A stretch of DNA of 64,000 nucleotides from Frigoribacterium sp. JB110 (GCF_900163665.1 NZ_FUIA01000009.1:62001-126000), one strand, 5' to 3'. Shown: positions 48,736 to 57,504, counted from the first letter of the stretch. Notes: a model not told the origin generated them from the letters alone. Numbers and translations: made by a program.

Positions 48736-49646
48736 CAGCGCGCACCCTTCTCGTCTGAGGTGCCGGACGCCGCATCTGCGTCCGTCGCGGCACCGTCCGA
48801 TGCGCCCGCATCGGCACTCCTGGTCGGCTCGGGCGCGATACCGCTGCGCCGCAGCACGGTGATGTCGCCGGCCACCGTGCGCACCTTCACGTCGACGAAC
48901 GATCCGGAGAGTGCTCCGGCCGACCCGGCGTAGCTCGACGGCCCGTGGCCGCCGCGCGAGACTCCGTCGACGGTCATGTTCCCGCTCACCGAACGCAGCG
49001 CGTAGTTCGCCGGGTACCCGTCGTCGAGCCGGAACGTCGCAGCACCGGAGACGCCGTTGTGCGAGATGGATTCGACGGGGCCCGAGGCGTCGATGAACGT
49101 CGTGCTCGACACCGTGTCGACGTCGGCGCGCACCAGATCGCCCGCCACCGTCAGGTCGCCGGAGACGGTGTTGGCGGAGAGGCTGCCCGCGAGGCCGCGC
49201 ACCTGCACGTCGCCAGAGACGGCGTTCGCCTTCAGATCTCCGACGTGACCGTCGACGAGCAGGTCGCCGGATACCGTGTTCACGGTCGCATCGCGGTGGA
49301 AACCGGCGACCAGTGCGCCCGCACTGACCACCCCGAGCGTGACGAGGACATCACGGGGAGCGGCGATGCTGACCTCGGCCCGCGGTCCGCCGGAGCCGAA
49401 GTTGCGGAACACCTCGAGGAAGTTGTCCCAGCCGAGCTGAGCGTGGTCGATCTCGAGCGTGCCGCCTGCTATCTCGATCCGGAGGTCCTTCACGGTCACA
49501 CCGCGCACCTCGACTCTGGTCTCCGGATCGTCGTGCGCGATCAGATCGACCTGCCCGCCCACGAGCCCGACCTTGAGGGAGAGCACGCCCTCGACGTCGA
49601 TCACCCTCGTGTCACCGGGGTGGATGAGCCACTTCTCGACTGCCAT
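48735..49646 (-). CDS. DUF4097 beta-helix-like protein
   Basis: A 303-residue protein built of repeated strands, the DUF4097 pattern. Short repeats with VSGD recur (TVNTVSGDLLVDG, KANAVSGDVQVRG, SANTVSGDLTVAG, RSVSGNMTVDG), consistent with a right-handed solenoid. There is no signal peptide. The C-terminus is an Ala/Asp/Gly-rich tail. ATG 49646 (MAVEKWLIHPGDTRVI) has GGGAGAG upstream; ATG 49658 is possible. It is encoded with a PadR regulator, as is common for this family in actinobacteria. Function unknown. Confidence 0.82.
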   Translation of the reverse strand: MAVEKWLIHPGDTRVIDVEGVLSLKVGLVGGQVDLIAHDDPETRVEVRGVTVKDLRIEIAGGTLEIDHAQLGWDNFLEVFRNFGSGGPRAEVSIAAPRDVLVTLGVVSAGALVAGFHRDATVNTVSGDLLVDGHVGDLKANAVSGDVQVRGLAGSLSANTVSGDLTVAGDLVRADVDTVSSTTFIDASGPVESISHNGVSGAATFRLDDGYPANYALRSVSGNMTVDGVSRGGHGPSSYAGSAGALSGSFVDVKVRTVAGDITVLRRSGIAPEPTRSADAGASDGAATDADAASGTSDEKGAR

Positions 49647-49694
49647 GTTCTCTCCCATCGTCTTCGCGATCCGGTTCGACCGGATGACGTGCAA

Positions 49695-49712
49695 ATCGAG
49701 ATGTATCTCGAT
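49695..49712. promoter_or_regulatory. Palindrome before the DUF4097-padR operon
   Basis: ATCGAGAT (49695-49702), GT, ATCTCGAT (49705-49712) is a perfect 8-base inverted repeat. A related sequence GATATAGCTCGAG follows at 49731-49743. The region is AT-richer than its surroundings and contains the operon promoter. Binding by the PadR protein is inferred. Confidence 0.65.
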
Positions 49713-49790
49713 ATGAATGAGTGAAACACGATATAGCTCGAGACGCAACAGTGCTCAGACGGCTCGCAGGAAGGAATCCCGGCTGCGGGG

Positions 49791-49821
49791 TTGACCTTGA
49801 CGCAACGTCAACATTTAGCGT
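49791..49821 (+). promoter_or_regulatory. MerR-type promoter with 19-base spacer
   Basis: -35 TTGACC (49791-49796) and -10 TAGCGT (49816-49821) are separated by 19 bases, longer than normal and typical of MerR-activated promoters. The spacer contains the dyad TTGACG-CAA-CGTCAA (49797-49811). It drives the merR gene at 49857, so the protein probably activates itself. Confidence 0.85.
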
Positions 49822-49856
49822 TGTCTTCACCTGAGGGGAAGAGGAGAGGAGCAGTC

Positions 49857-50612
49857 ATGGAGTGGTCGATCCAGCAGATCGCGAGAGCGGCGGGCACGAC
49901 GAGCCGCGCGCTTCGCCACTACGGCAACGAGGGACTGCTTCCCGCCACCCGCATCGGAAGCAACGGCTATCGGTACTACGACGAGTCGGCGCTCGTGACC
50001 CTGCAGCGCATTCTGCTGCTGCGCGAGCTCGGGCTGTCGCTTCCGCGCATCCGCGACGTTCTCGAGAACGAGGCGGACGAGAAGCGGGCGCTGAAGGCGC
50101 ACCTCGGGTGGCTGGAACAGGAGCGCGACCGGATCGGGCGGCAGATCGCCGCCGTGGAGACGACCATCCGAGCGCGCGAGAAAGGAGAGGAACTGATGGC
50201 AGACGACATGTTCGACGGCTTCGACCACACGCAGTATCGCGACGAGGTCGAGTCGCGCTGGGGGGCCGACGCGTACGCCGCCGGTGACCGCTGGTGGTGC
50301 GGGATGTCGGCCGACGACAAAGCGGCATGGCAGGAGCGCACCGCGCGGCTCGGCCGCGACTGGACGTCCGCCGCGGAGGCGGGCATCGACCCGAGTGCTG
50401 CGGAGGCGCAGGCGCTCGCAAGGCGCCACGTCGAGTGGCTGACCGGGATTCCCGGAACGCCCGCCGTGCACGGCGGAGACGTGAAGGGCTACGTGATCGG
50501 CCTCGGCGACATGTACGTCGCCGACGATCGCTTCGCCGCGAACTACGGCGGCACGGCCGGCGCGACGTTCGTGCGCGACGCCCTGCGCATCTACGCGGAG
50601 GCGAACCTGTGA
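49857..50612 (+). CDS. MerR-family regulator with TipAS-like domain
   Basis: A 251-residue protein. Residues 3-70 are the MerR helix-turn-helix (SIQQIARAAGTTSRALRHYGNEGLLPATR in pieces), followed by a dimerising coiled coil (to about 110, LEQERDRIGRQIAAVETTI). The C-terminal 140 residues match the TipAS antibiotic-recognition domain (FDGFDHTQYRDEVESRWG, then ARRHVEWLTGIPGTPAVHGG and TFVRDALRIYAEANL). TipA-type proteins bind thiopeptides covalently through a cysteine; Cys near WWCGMSADD could fill that role. ATG 49857 follows GAGGAGAGGAG. Confidence 0.9.
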   Translation: MEWSIQQIARAAGTTSRALRHYGNEGLLPATRIGSNGYRYYDESALVTLQRILLLRELGLSLPRIRDVLENEADEKRALKAHLGWLEQERDRIGRQIAAVETTIRAREKGEELMADDMFDGFDHTQYRDEVESRWGADAYAAGDRWWCGMSADDKAAWQERTARLGRDWTSAAEAGIDPSAAEAQALARRHVEWLTGIPGTPAVHGGDVKGYVIGLGDMYVADDRFAANYGGTAGATFVRDALRIYAEANL

Positions 50613-50618
50613 GGCGCA

Positions 50619-50653
50619 GCGGGGCGGGGCCGGATGTGTCGGTCCCGCCCCGC
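50619..50653. terminator. Bidirectional terminator
   Basis: GCGGGGCGGG (50619-50628) pairs perfectly with CCCGCCCCGC (50644-50653); the 15-base loop contains a further CCG/CGG pair. It lies between the convergent ends of the MerR gene and the TetR gene at 50731. Confidence 0.75.
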
Positions 50654-50730
50654 ACTTCGCTGCTCGTGCGGGGCACCGGCGGTGAAGCGGGAACGCTGCC
50701 CACCCACGAGGCGGCGAAGGTCCGAACCGG

Positions 50731-51300
50731 CTACTGCAGTCCGCGGAATGCGGCGGTGACGATCGAGCGCGCGAGGTCGTGCGGATCGTCGAGCGGGTCA
50801 TCGCCGTAGGCGGCCTGCAGCGCTTCGAACAGCGCCGCGCCCGTGAGCAGGCGAGCGGTGGTGACGGAGTCCACGTCCTCCCGGATGCGACCGGCTGCGA
50901 GCTCTCCGTCGATGTACCGCTGCACGATCTGAGCCGGCACATCCGGACCGCTGCCGAGTCGCCCGACGCTCTCCCGGTGCGCCGCGCGCAGGGAGGCGCT
51001 GCCGAGCATCGATGCGGCGATCGGGAAGCTCTCCCGGTAGAACGCGACGAGCTCGGCGACCATCGACGTGAGGTTCGCGGCGACCGTCGCCTCGCCGATG
51101 AGGGCATCCGGTGTGCTCAGGCGCGGCATCCGCTCCTTCAGCACAGCGGTGAAGATGTGCTGTTTGTCGCTGAAGTTCTTATAGAGCAGCGCCTCGGAGC
51201 AGCCGGCCTCCCGAGCGATCGCGCGCGTCGTCGTCTCGGCCAGGCCGCTCGTGCGCATCAGCACGGCAGCCGCATCCAGGATCCGTTCCCTCGCACTCAC
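50731..51300 (-). CDS. TetR-family regulator
   Basis: A 189-residue repressor. The DNA-binding part is SARERILDAAAVLMRTSGLA, TTRAIAREAGCSEALLYKNF. The C-terminal region (FPIAASMLGSASLRAAHRES then VQRYIDGELAAGRI) is ligand-binding. GTG 51300 is chosen with AGGAGG at 51304-51310, rather than a TTG at 51324. It is divergent from a small membrane protein, with a large imperfect palindrome between the two genes that it probably binds. Confidence 0.88.
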   Translation of the reverse strand: MSARERILDAAAVLMRTSGLAETTTRAIAREAGCSEALLYKNFSDKQHIFTAVLKERMPRLSTPDALIGEATVAANLTSMVAELVAFYRESFPIAASMLGSASLRAAHRESVGRLGSGPDVPAQIVQRYIDGELAAGRIREDVDSVTTARLLTGAALFEALQAAYGDDPLDDPHDLARSIVTAAFRGLQ

Positions 51301-51342
51301 GCGCACCTCCTGTTGACACCACAACCCTCAGGCCCCAGTCTA

Positions 51343-51368
51343 GGGGTAAGTAAACGCTCACTCACCCC
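51343..51368. promoter_or_regulatory. Imperfect 26-base palindrome between tetR and a membrane gene
   Basis: In 51343-51368, 10 of 13 base pairs are symmetric (outer GGGGT / ACCCC, inner AGT / ACT). It begins 42 bases before the tetR start and ends 12 bases before GTG 51381, so it can control both directions. Binding by the TetR protein at 50731 is inferred. Confidence 0.65.
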
Positions 51369-51380
51369 GAAAGGTCGACC

Positions 51381-51764
51381 GTGTCACCCATCGAGTTCCT
51401 GCGCTACTCCCTGATCTTCGTCCACATCATCGGCCTGGCGGCGATCATCGGCTCCTACATCCTGCAGATGCCGTGGCGGCGCGGGTTCGACTTCCGCCCG
51501 CTTCTGATCGGCTCGATCGTCTCGCTCGTGAGCGGGTGCGCGCTCGTCGCCGTGCACGAGGTCGGCGACCTCCATGTCGACCGGTGGAAGATCACCGTCA
51601 AGCTCTCGATAGCGGTCATCGTGCTCGCGCTCGCCGCCGTGGGCTGGGGCCGCTCACGCTCGTTCAGGCGGAAGAGCCGCGACGACGCGTCGCTCAGGCC
51701 GATTCTGCTCATCACCGGCATCGTGGCCATGGCCAACGTCGCCGTCGCCCTGTTCTGGCGCTGA
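51381..51764 (+). CDS. Small four-helix membrane protein under TetR control
   Basis: A 127-residue integral membrane protein of unknown function. Four membrane segments: LRYSLIFVHIIGLAAIIGSYI, LLIGSIVSLVSGCALVAVHEV, VKLSIAVIVLALAAVGWG and ILLITGIVAMANVAVALFW. The layout with conserved histidines in helix 1 and after helix 2 (VHIIG, VHEVG) recalls small haem- or ligand-binding membrane proteins, but this is only a resemblance. GTG 51381 follows AAAGG. It is divergent from the TetR gene, its likely repressor. Confidence 0.7.
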   Translation: MSPIEFLRYSLIFVHIIGLAAIIGSYILQMPWRRGFDFRPLLIGSIVSLVSGCALVAVHEVGDLHVDRWKITVKLSIAVIVLALAAVGWGRSRSFRRKSRDDASLRPILLITGIVAMANVAVALFWR

Positions 51765-51846
51765 TGGGTGCAGGATCCGATGCTGTGCCGCGGGCGGCCG
51801 GAGAGCAGCGGCGGCGACGTCTGCGCTGCGCGGTAGCGTTGCCGTC

Positions 51847-52287
51847 GTGACCGTGCGATTCGAGCGAGCCCCGATCCGGTGGGGGCTGCTGCCGCTCGTC
51901 GTGTTCGGCGGCGCGATCGGGGCTCTCGTGCGCGGACTGCTGACGCTGCCGTTCGACCCGCCCGACGCCTCCGTGTCAGGGCTGGTCATGCTGCTGTCGG
52001 TCAACACGCTCGGCAGTGCGCTGCTCGGCGTCGTCAACGGCGCCATCGGCGACCGCGCGCGTCTTCGTGCGTTCCTCGGCACGGGCATGCTCGGCGGCTT
52101 CACCTCGTACAGCGCGCTGACGCCGCTGCTCGGCGCCTGGCCGCTGGGTGCTGCCAGTGATCCGTCCGGGGCGGCATTCGCCGGACTGATCGGGTTGATC
52201 GTGCTGATCGCACTGCCGGTCGCCGCAGCGCTCGCCGGTCTGCTGCTCGGCCGCCGGATCTCCCGCGAACGGGGAGGCCAGGCATGA
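51847..52287 (+). CDS. crcB: Fluoride channel CrcB/Fluc, subunit 1
   Basis: A 146-residue member of the CrcB/FluC fluoride exporter family with four membrane helices. Family features: GGAIGALVRGLLTLPF near the start, SVNTLGSALLGVVNG and the central break GTGMLGGFTSYSAL with the phenylalanine and serine/threonine residues of the pore. GTG 51847 lies seven bases after TAGCGT. Its stop overlaps the start of the second crcB by four bases. In many actinobacteria two unlike subunits form the dimer. Confidence 0.92.
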   Translation: MTVRFERAPIRWGLLPLVVFGGAIGALVRGLLTLPFDPPDASVSGLVMLLSVNTLGSALLGVVNGAIGDRARLRAFLGTGMLGGFTSYSALTPLLGAWPLGAASDPSGAAFAGLIGLIVLIALPVAAALAGLLLGRRISRERGGQA

Positions 52288-52655
52288 CCGTATGGGCGAT
52301 CGTCGCCGTCGCCGTCGGCGGAGGAATCGGCGCCGGCGTGCGCTGGAGCATCGATCAGTCGCTGTGGACCCCGCGGGGGTTCCCGTGGGCGATCATGCTC
52401 GTCAACGTCACCGGATGCTTCGCGATGGCGCTGGTGCACGCGCTGGTCGAACCCGTCGCTCCGTTCGCGGCTGTCGCTGCCGCCGGATTCCTCGGCGGGT
52501 ATACGACGTTCAGCACGGTGAACGCCGACACGGTGCGGCTGTGGTCGGCCGGCCGACGCGGCAGCGCCATCGGGAACACCGTCGGCACGCTTGCGGCGTG
52601 CATCGCCGCTGCAACGCTCGGGTACCTCGTGGCGGGAGGGCCGCCCGCGCCGTGA
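52284..52655 (+). CDS. crcB2: Fluoride channel CrcB/Fluc, subunit 2
   Basis: A 123-residue second CrcB/FluC protein. It has the same core: GGGIGAGVRWSIDQSLW, LVNVTGCFAMALVHALV and GFLGGYTTFSTVNAD (the standard pore motif, GGxTTFST). It is closer to the consensus than subunit 1. The ATG overlaps the first gene, so equal amounts are likely, as expected for a heterodimer with two opposed subunits. Substrate fluoride is known for the family. Confidence 0.93.
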   Translation: MTVWAIVAVAVGGGIGAGVRWSIDQSLWTPRGFPWAIMLVNVTGCFAMALVHALVEPVAPFAAVAAAGFLGGYTTFSTVNADTVRLWSAGRRGSAIGNTVGTLAACIAAATLGYLVAGGPPAP

Positions 52656-52748
52656 CGCGACCATCGTGCGTGCGAACCGCGGCGGCCGCGATCCGGGGGA
52701 AAGCCACAGGGTGGCATGTGTCCCGGTATGCCAGACTGAAGGCGCTGG

Positions 52749-52762
52749 ATACACGACTGTAT
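52749..52762. promoter_or_regulatory. Small palindrome upstream of the RND gene
   Basis: ATACA-CGAC-TGTAT at 52749-52762 is a perfect 5-base inverted repeat, 44 bases before the RND start, in a short AT-richer stretch. It may be an operator or part of the promoter. Evidence is limited to the symmetry. Confidence 0.35.
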
Positions 52763-52806
52763 TGGTTCGTGCCGGCGTCTTCGCACCCCGACCGAGAGCT
52801 CTTTCT

Positions 52807-55800
52807 GTGTCGAATCTTGCCGTACTCAGCCTGAAGAACCGCGCCCTGATTGCGCTGATCACCATCTGTGCCGCGATCTTCGGCGGCTTGAGCCTCACCA
52901 ACCTCAAGCAGGAACTGATCCCGTCGATCGAGCTGCCCGCTCTGATGGTCACCACGACCTACCCCGGGGCCTCGCCCGACGTGGTCGAGGAGGACATCTC
53001 GACGCCGATCGAGGAGGCGCTCCAGGCCGTCGACGGGATCGACTCGAGCAGCGCCACCAGTTCGACGAACGCGTCGATGGTGCAGGCGATGTTCGACTAC
53101 GGCACCAACATGGCCACAGCCGAGCAGGACGTGCAGCGGGCGATCAACGGCATCGCAGACACACTGCCGGAAGACGTCGACCCACGCGTGCTGGCGATCT
53201 CGATCGACGACCTGCCCGTCGTGCAGGTCGCCATCAGCGGCTACGACGACGGCGGCACGATCCAGGACCGCCTCGACACCATCGTGATCCCCGAGATCGA
53301 GGACGTCGACGGCGTCGCATCGGCCTCGCTCGTCGGTGCGACGGGTGAGCGGATCACGATCACACCGGATGCCGACGAACTCGCGTCCAGCGGATACAGC
53401 CAGCAGGCCATCACCGACGCACTGCAGCAGAACGGATCGCTGTTCCCCGGTGGGGAGATCACGCAGGACGGCGAGACGCTGACAGTGCAGACCGGCGACC
53501 GGCTCACGTCGGTCGACGCGATCAGGGCGCTGCCGCTGGTCGGCCAGCCGCAGACCGATCCGCTCACCGGTGAGCAGACGGCTCCGGATGCCAGGACGAT
53601 CGGCGAGGTCGCCGACGTGGCGCTCGAGAACGATCCCGTCTCATCGATCTCGCGCGTCAACGGCGAAGACGCGATCTCGATCTCGATCACGAAGCTCCCC
53701 GACGGCAACACCGTCGACGTGTCCGACGGCGTGACAGCGGCTCTCGACGACGTGATCAGTCAGATTCCCGGAGCGGAATATACCGTCGTCTTCGACCAGG
53801 CCCCGTTCATCACCGACTCGATCGACACCCTCGCCGTGGAGGGCCTGCTCGGCCTCGTATTCGCCGTGCTGGTCATCCTGGTGTTCCTGCTCTCGATCCG
53901 ATCGACCCTCGTCACGGCGATCTCGATCCCGACGAGTGTTCTGATCTCGTTCGCGAGCATGCAGGCCTTCGGGTACTCGCTGAACATGCTGACGCTCGGC
54001 GCGCTCACCATCTCGATCGGCCGCGTCGTCGACGACTCGATCGTGGTGATCGAGAACATCAAGCGCCACTACGTCCAGGGTGCGGACAAGGGGGCGGCGA
54101 TCCGCCTCGCGGTCAAGGAGGTGGCCGGCGCGATCACGGCATCGACGATCACCACCGTGGCCGTCTTCCTGCCGATCGCCTTCGTCGGCGACATGGTGGG
54201 CGAGCTGTTCCGGCCGTTCGCGATGACGGTGACGATCGCGATGCTCGCCTCGCTGCTGGTCGCGCTCACGATCGTGCCGGTGCTCGCGTACTGGTTCATG
54301 AAGCCGGGCAAGCCGCTTCTCGACGAGTACGGCCGCGCGATCGATCCGGAGCATCCGAACGCGCCGCTGTCACGGCTGCAGAAGGCGTACGCGCCGATCC
54401 TGCGGTGGACGCTGCGGCACTCGTGGTCGACGCTCGGGCTCGCCGCTCTCGTGATGATCGGCACAGTGGCGCTCGCTCCGATGATGAAGATCTCCTTCCT
54501 CGGCGACTCCGGCCAGAACACGCTGACGGTGTCGCAGGAGGTCGGCGATGCCGCCAGCCTCGACGAACAGGACGCCGCGGCGCAGCAGGTCGAGGAGAAG
54601 CTGCAGACGGTCGACGGCGTCGACGACGTGCAGGTGTCGATCGGTTCTGGCGGCTCGCCCCTGATGGGAGGCGGCGGCATCACGTTCTCGGTGATGACCG
54701 ATCCGGATGCCGACCAGGAGCAGCTGCGCGACGACGTGCAGACCGCGCTAGACGAGCTCGGAGACGACGCGGGAGAGCTCACCGTGGCGGCCTCAGCAGG
54801 CATGGGATCGTCCGACATCACCGTCGAGGTCTCCGCCGGCACCTCGGACGAGGTGCGCCAGGCGACCGAGACCCTCGTCGCAGAGATCGACGGGAAGGAC
54901 GGCATCGGCGAGGTCACGCACAACCTTCAGGCGGCGCTGCCCTTCATCCAGGTGCAGGTCGACCGCGAAGCGGCAGCCGAGCGCGGGCTGAGCGAGGCGG
55001 GCGTCGGCAACCTGGTCGACCAGGCGATGCAGCCCCAGCAGGCAGGCACGATCGAGCTCGACGACCGGTCAGTGACGATCTACCTCGCCAGCGACGAACC
55101 GCCCATGACGATCTCCGAACTGCAGGATCTCGATGTGCCGACGGCGTCGGGCGTCATCGCGCTGGACGAGATCGCTGAGGTGACCGAGAGCTCCTCGCCT
55201 GCGTCGATCACGACCGTCGAGGGCAGGCTGACCGCGACGATCACGGTGCCGCCGTCCAGTGACGACCTCACCGTTGCGACGGCGTCGGTGCAGCAGGCGA
55301 TCGACGCAGCTGAGCTGCCGGAGGGCGCCAGCGCCGACATCGGCGGTGTCGCCACCGAGCAGCAGGACTCGTTCACGCAGCTCGGCATCGCCATGCTCGC
55401 GGCGATTCTGATCATCTACGTCGTGATGGTGGCGACCTTCAAGTCGCTGCGCCAGCCGCTGCTGCTGCTGGTTTCCGTGCCGTTCGCGGCGACGGGCGCC
55501 ATCATCCTGCAGGTGGTGACGGGTGTGCCGCTCGGTGTCGCCTCGCTCATCGGCGTGCTGATGCTGATCGGCATCGTGGTCACGAATGCGATCGTGCTCG
55601 TCGACCTCGTCAACCAGTACCGCGACAGGCACGGGCTGAGCGCTCATGACGCCACGCTCGCCGGGTCCTCGATGCGTCTGCGCCCCATCCTGATGACGGC
55701 GCTGGCGACGATCTTCGCCCTCACGCCGATGGCGCTGGGCATCACGGGCCACGGCGGGTTCATCTCGCAGCCCCTCGCGATCGTGGTGATCGGCGGGCTC

Positions 55801-56313
55801 GTCTCGTCGACGTTCCTGACGCTGATCGTGCTGCCCACGCTGTACAACCTCGTCGAGGGCGCGCGCGAGCGCCGCCGTGCCCGTCGCGGCGACGGACCGG
55901 ACGGCGGAGCGGGCCAGGATCCGGATGCCCCGAGCGGCGGCCCCGGCGGGCACGGCATCGCCCAGGCCGACGGTCGCGCGGAGCCAGCAGAGCCCGCGGA
56001 CGCCCAGATCCCGGTGCTCGCCGGCAGCGATTCGGCGGCGGAGAGCGATGCCGCAGGGGGAGAGGCGCATGCGAGCCGTCCTGGCACGGATATCGAACGC
56101 ACGGTGACCGGCACGGTCGTGACCCCGACGGAGCCGATGACCCGTGCGCAGCAGCACGGTCAGACGGTCGTCGACGTGCACCGCCCCGGCGCCGTGCCTG
56201 GCGAGACCCCGATCGTCACCGTCACCGTGCAGCATCCGGATGATCAGGAGTCGGCGCACGCCCTTCCCGCCGCCTCACCCGTCCAGACCCGCAGATCCCG
56301 CAACCAGCACTGA
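52807..56313 (+). CDS. RND-type (HAE1/AcrB-like) efflux pump
   Basis: An 1168-residue transporter. The AcrB plan is clear: helix 1 at SLKNRALIALITICAAIFGG, large porter region, helices 2-6 with GRVVDDSIVVIENIKRHY (proton-relay aspartates), a second porter region, then helices 8-12 with FAATGAIILQVVTGVPLGVA, TNAIVLVDLVNQY and MRLRPILMTALATIFALTPMAL in pieces. After helix 12 (VLPTLYNLVEG) there is a hydrophilic tail of about 150 residues rich in Gly, Pro, Ala and Asp that AcrB lacks. GTG 52807 begins VSNLAVLSLKN. No membrane-fusion or outer-membrane partner is nearby; Gram-positive members such as SwrC also act alone. Confidence 0.9.
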   Translation: MSNLAVLSLKNRALIALITICAAIFGGLSLTNLKQELIPSIELPALMVTTTYPGASPDVVEEDISTPIEEALQAVDGIDSSSATSSTNASMVQAMFDYGTNMATAEQDVQRAINGIADTLPEDVDPRVLAISIDDLPVVQVAISGYDDGGTIQDRLDTIVIPEIEDVDGVASASLVGATGERITITPDADELASSGYSQQAITDALQQNGSLFPGGEITQDGETLTVQTGDRLTSVDAIRALPLVGQPQTDPLTGEQTAPDARTIGEVADVALENDPVSSISRVNGEDAISISITKLPDGNTVDVSDGVTAALDDVISQIPGAEYTVVFDQAPFITDSIDTLAVEGLLGLVFAVLVILVFLLSIRSTLVTAISIPTSVLISFASMQAFGYSLNMLTLGALTISIGRVVDDSIVVIENIKRHYVQGADKGAAIRLAVKEVAGAITASTITTVAVFLPIAFVGDMVGELFRPFAMTVTIAMLASLLVALTIVPVLAYWFMKPGKPLLDEYGRAIDPEHPNAPLSRLQKAYAPILRWTLRHSWSTLGLAALVMIGTVALAPMMKISFLGDSGQNTLTVSQEVGDAASLDEQDAAAQQVEEKLQTVDGVDDVQVSIGSGGSPLMGGGGITFSVMTDPDADQEQLRDDVQTALDELGDDAGELTVAASAGMGSSDITVEVSAGTSDEVRQATETLVAEIDGKDGIGEVTHNLQAALPFIQVQVDREAAAERGLSEAGVGNLVDQAMQPQQAGTIELDDRSVTIYLASDEPPMTISELQDLDVPTASGVIALDEIAEVTESSSPASITTVEGRLTATITVPPSSDDLTVATASVQQAIDAAELPEGASADIGGVATEQQDSFTQLGIAMLAAILIIYVVMVATFKSLRQPLLLLVSVPFAATGAIILQVVTGVPLGVASLIGVLMLIGIVVTNAIVLVDLVNQYRDRHGLSAHDATLAGSSMRLRPILMTALATIFALTPMALGITGHGGFISQPLAIVVIGGLVSSTFLTLIVLPTLYNLVEGARERRRARRGDGPDGGAGQDPDAPSGGPGGHGIAQADGRAEPAEPADAQIPVLAGSDSAAESDAAGGEAHASRPGTDIERTVTGTVVTPTEPMTRAQQHGQTVVDVHRPGAVPGETPIVTVTVQHPDDQESAHALPAASPVQTRRSRNQH

Positions 56314-56347
56314 CGCAGGGTGCGGGGCGCCGCCCCGCGCCCGCTCG

Positions 56348-56415
56348 CGAGATGCGCACTTTTCGCCGAGATGCGCCGGTTCTGTCGCCCTTTCGGGCGA
56401 AAAGTGCGCATCTCG
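56348..56415. repeat. Palindromic intergenic element, family 2 copy 2
   Basis: A perfect 20-base inverted repeat: CGAGATGCGCACTTTTCGCC at 56348-56367 pairs with 56396-56415. A second direct copy of CGAGATGCGC is at 56367-56376, 19 bases after the first. It lies between the convergent ends of the RND gene (34 bases away) and the lipoprotein gene (44 bases away). Confidence 0.88.
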
Positions 56416-56459
56416 GCAGCCCCTGACGGTGCTCTCCGTGCGGGCGGGCTTCCGGATGG

Positions 56460-56951
56460 TCAGGGCGCGGTGGTGATGGCGGTGTAGGAGACCATCGTGT
56501 CTTCGTCGCCGGAGCCTTCGATGACGCCGACCGTGACTGACAGCGTCTCATCGAGCGTGTAGATCCCCGTCACCATCTCGCCCATGTCACTCCACACCGT
56601 CTCCTCCCAGCCCGAGAAGTCGGCCTTGACCTGCTGCGCGAGCTCGTCGACGCTGCGGGGGTCGGACACCGTCACCATGGTGCCCTTGCCATCGTCTGAA
56701 TTGATCGACATACCCTGCACGACGTTGTCCGAGACGAGCGTGATCTCATCGGGGAAGTCGTCGGGGATGTCGCCGAACTCGATGTCGGTCTCTCCGCCCG
56801 TGGCCTCTTCGATGATCTTCTCCGCGCCGCCCTGGGCGAGGTCCTCCGACATGTCCTCGAGCGGGTTGCTGAAGCACGCGGTGAGCGCGCAGACGGCTGC
56901 GGCTCCGAGTGCGATTCCTGTGATTCGTGCGAACACGGGTGTGCGGCGCAT
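56460..56951 (-). CDS. Small acidic lipoprotein
   Basis: A 163-residue exported lipoprotein of unknown function. The signal peptide ends CALTAC, with the Cys near residue 26 as the anchor (CFSNPLEDMSED follows). The mature protein is rich in Asp and Glu, has no cysteine beyond the anchor, and looks like a small beta-rich domain (ITLVSDNVVQGMSIN, TGIYTLDETLSVTVGVIEG). ATG 56951 (MRRTPVFARITGIALG) is a standard signal start. It is upstream of no other gene on its strand; the DUF4870 gene behind it may share the transcript. Confidence 0.75.
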   Translation of the reverse strand: MRRTPVFARITGIALGAAAVCALTACFSNPLEDMSEDLAQGGAEKIIEEATGGETDIEFGDIPDDFPDEITLVSDNVVQGMSINSDDGKGTMVTVSDPRSVDELAQQVKADFSGWEETVWSDMGEMVTGIYTLDETLSVTVGVIEGSGDEDTMVSYTAITTAP

Positions 56952-57006
56952 GTCCTACTCCTTCTTCACGTGCGGAACGTCGTCGGCAGAGGGAGACGCC
57001 GACGTC

Positions 57007-57396
57007 TCACGAGGCAGCCCACTTCTCGGCGATCTTGCCGATCACCGGCAGCCGGTAGTGGAGGAGCTTGTAGCCCTTGATGGCCAGCACGATCCAGAGC
57101 ACCAGACCGCCGACGGCGGCAAGCGCATAGAGGACTCCGACGGCCAGGCCCAGTGCCCAGAAGATCAGTCCGGCGATGAACTGAAGGATTCCGATCACCA
57201 GGTAGATCGCGAACAGGGCGATGTTGAACAGAATCGACTGCGCCCCGTGGAACCGGACCTCTGAGTGCTTCTGGGTGAGCAGCATGATGAGCCCACCGAT
57301 CCAGGTGAAGTACGCGAGCAGGCCGCCGATCTTGGGATCGATGCCCGCCGATTGCGGGACGGACCCTTCCTGCTGTGGTGACGCGTAGTCGGTCAT
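57007..57396 (-). CDS. DUF4870 family membrane protein
   Basis: A 129-residue membrane protein. A polar N-terminus (TDYASPQQEGSVPQSAGID) is followed by KIGGLLAYFTWIGGLIMLLTQKHSEVRFHGAQSI, seen as two family blocks, then two or three further hydrophobic segments (LFNIALFAIYLVIGILQFIAG, LVLWIVLAIKGY). ATG 57396 has AAGGAGAG before it. The family is found in diverse bacteria and its role is unknown. The lipoprotein gene follows after 55 bases on the same strand. Confidence 0.85.
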   Translation of the reverse strand: MTDYASPQQEGSVPQSAGIDPKIGGLLAYFTWIGGLIMLLTQKHSEVRFHGAQSILFNIALFAIYLVIGILQFIAGLIFWALGLAVGVLYALAAVGGLVLWIVLAIKGYKLLHYRLPVIGKIAEKWAAS

Positions 57397-57504
57397 TGTT
57401 CTCTCCTTCGTACACTGTGCGATGCTGTCCACCGCGTTCGGTGAGGCGGCGGCGGCAGAGCGCCGAACGCTGACGAACCCGAGGGCGGAAGCCCGGTATC
57501 ACGC

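Noticed and set aside
51765..51846. Possible fluoride riboswitch before crcB
   Set aside because: CTGATGGG is present near 51762, but the conserved GGNGAUGGNGUUC core and pseudoknot partner are not seen, and the gene looks leaderless.
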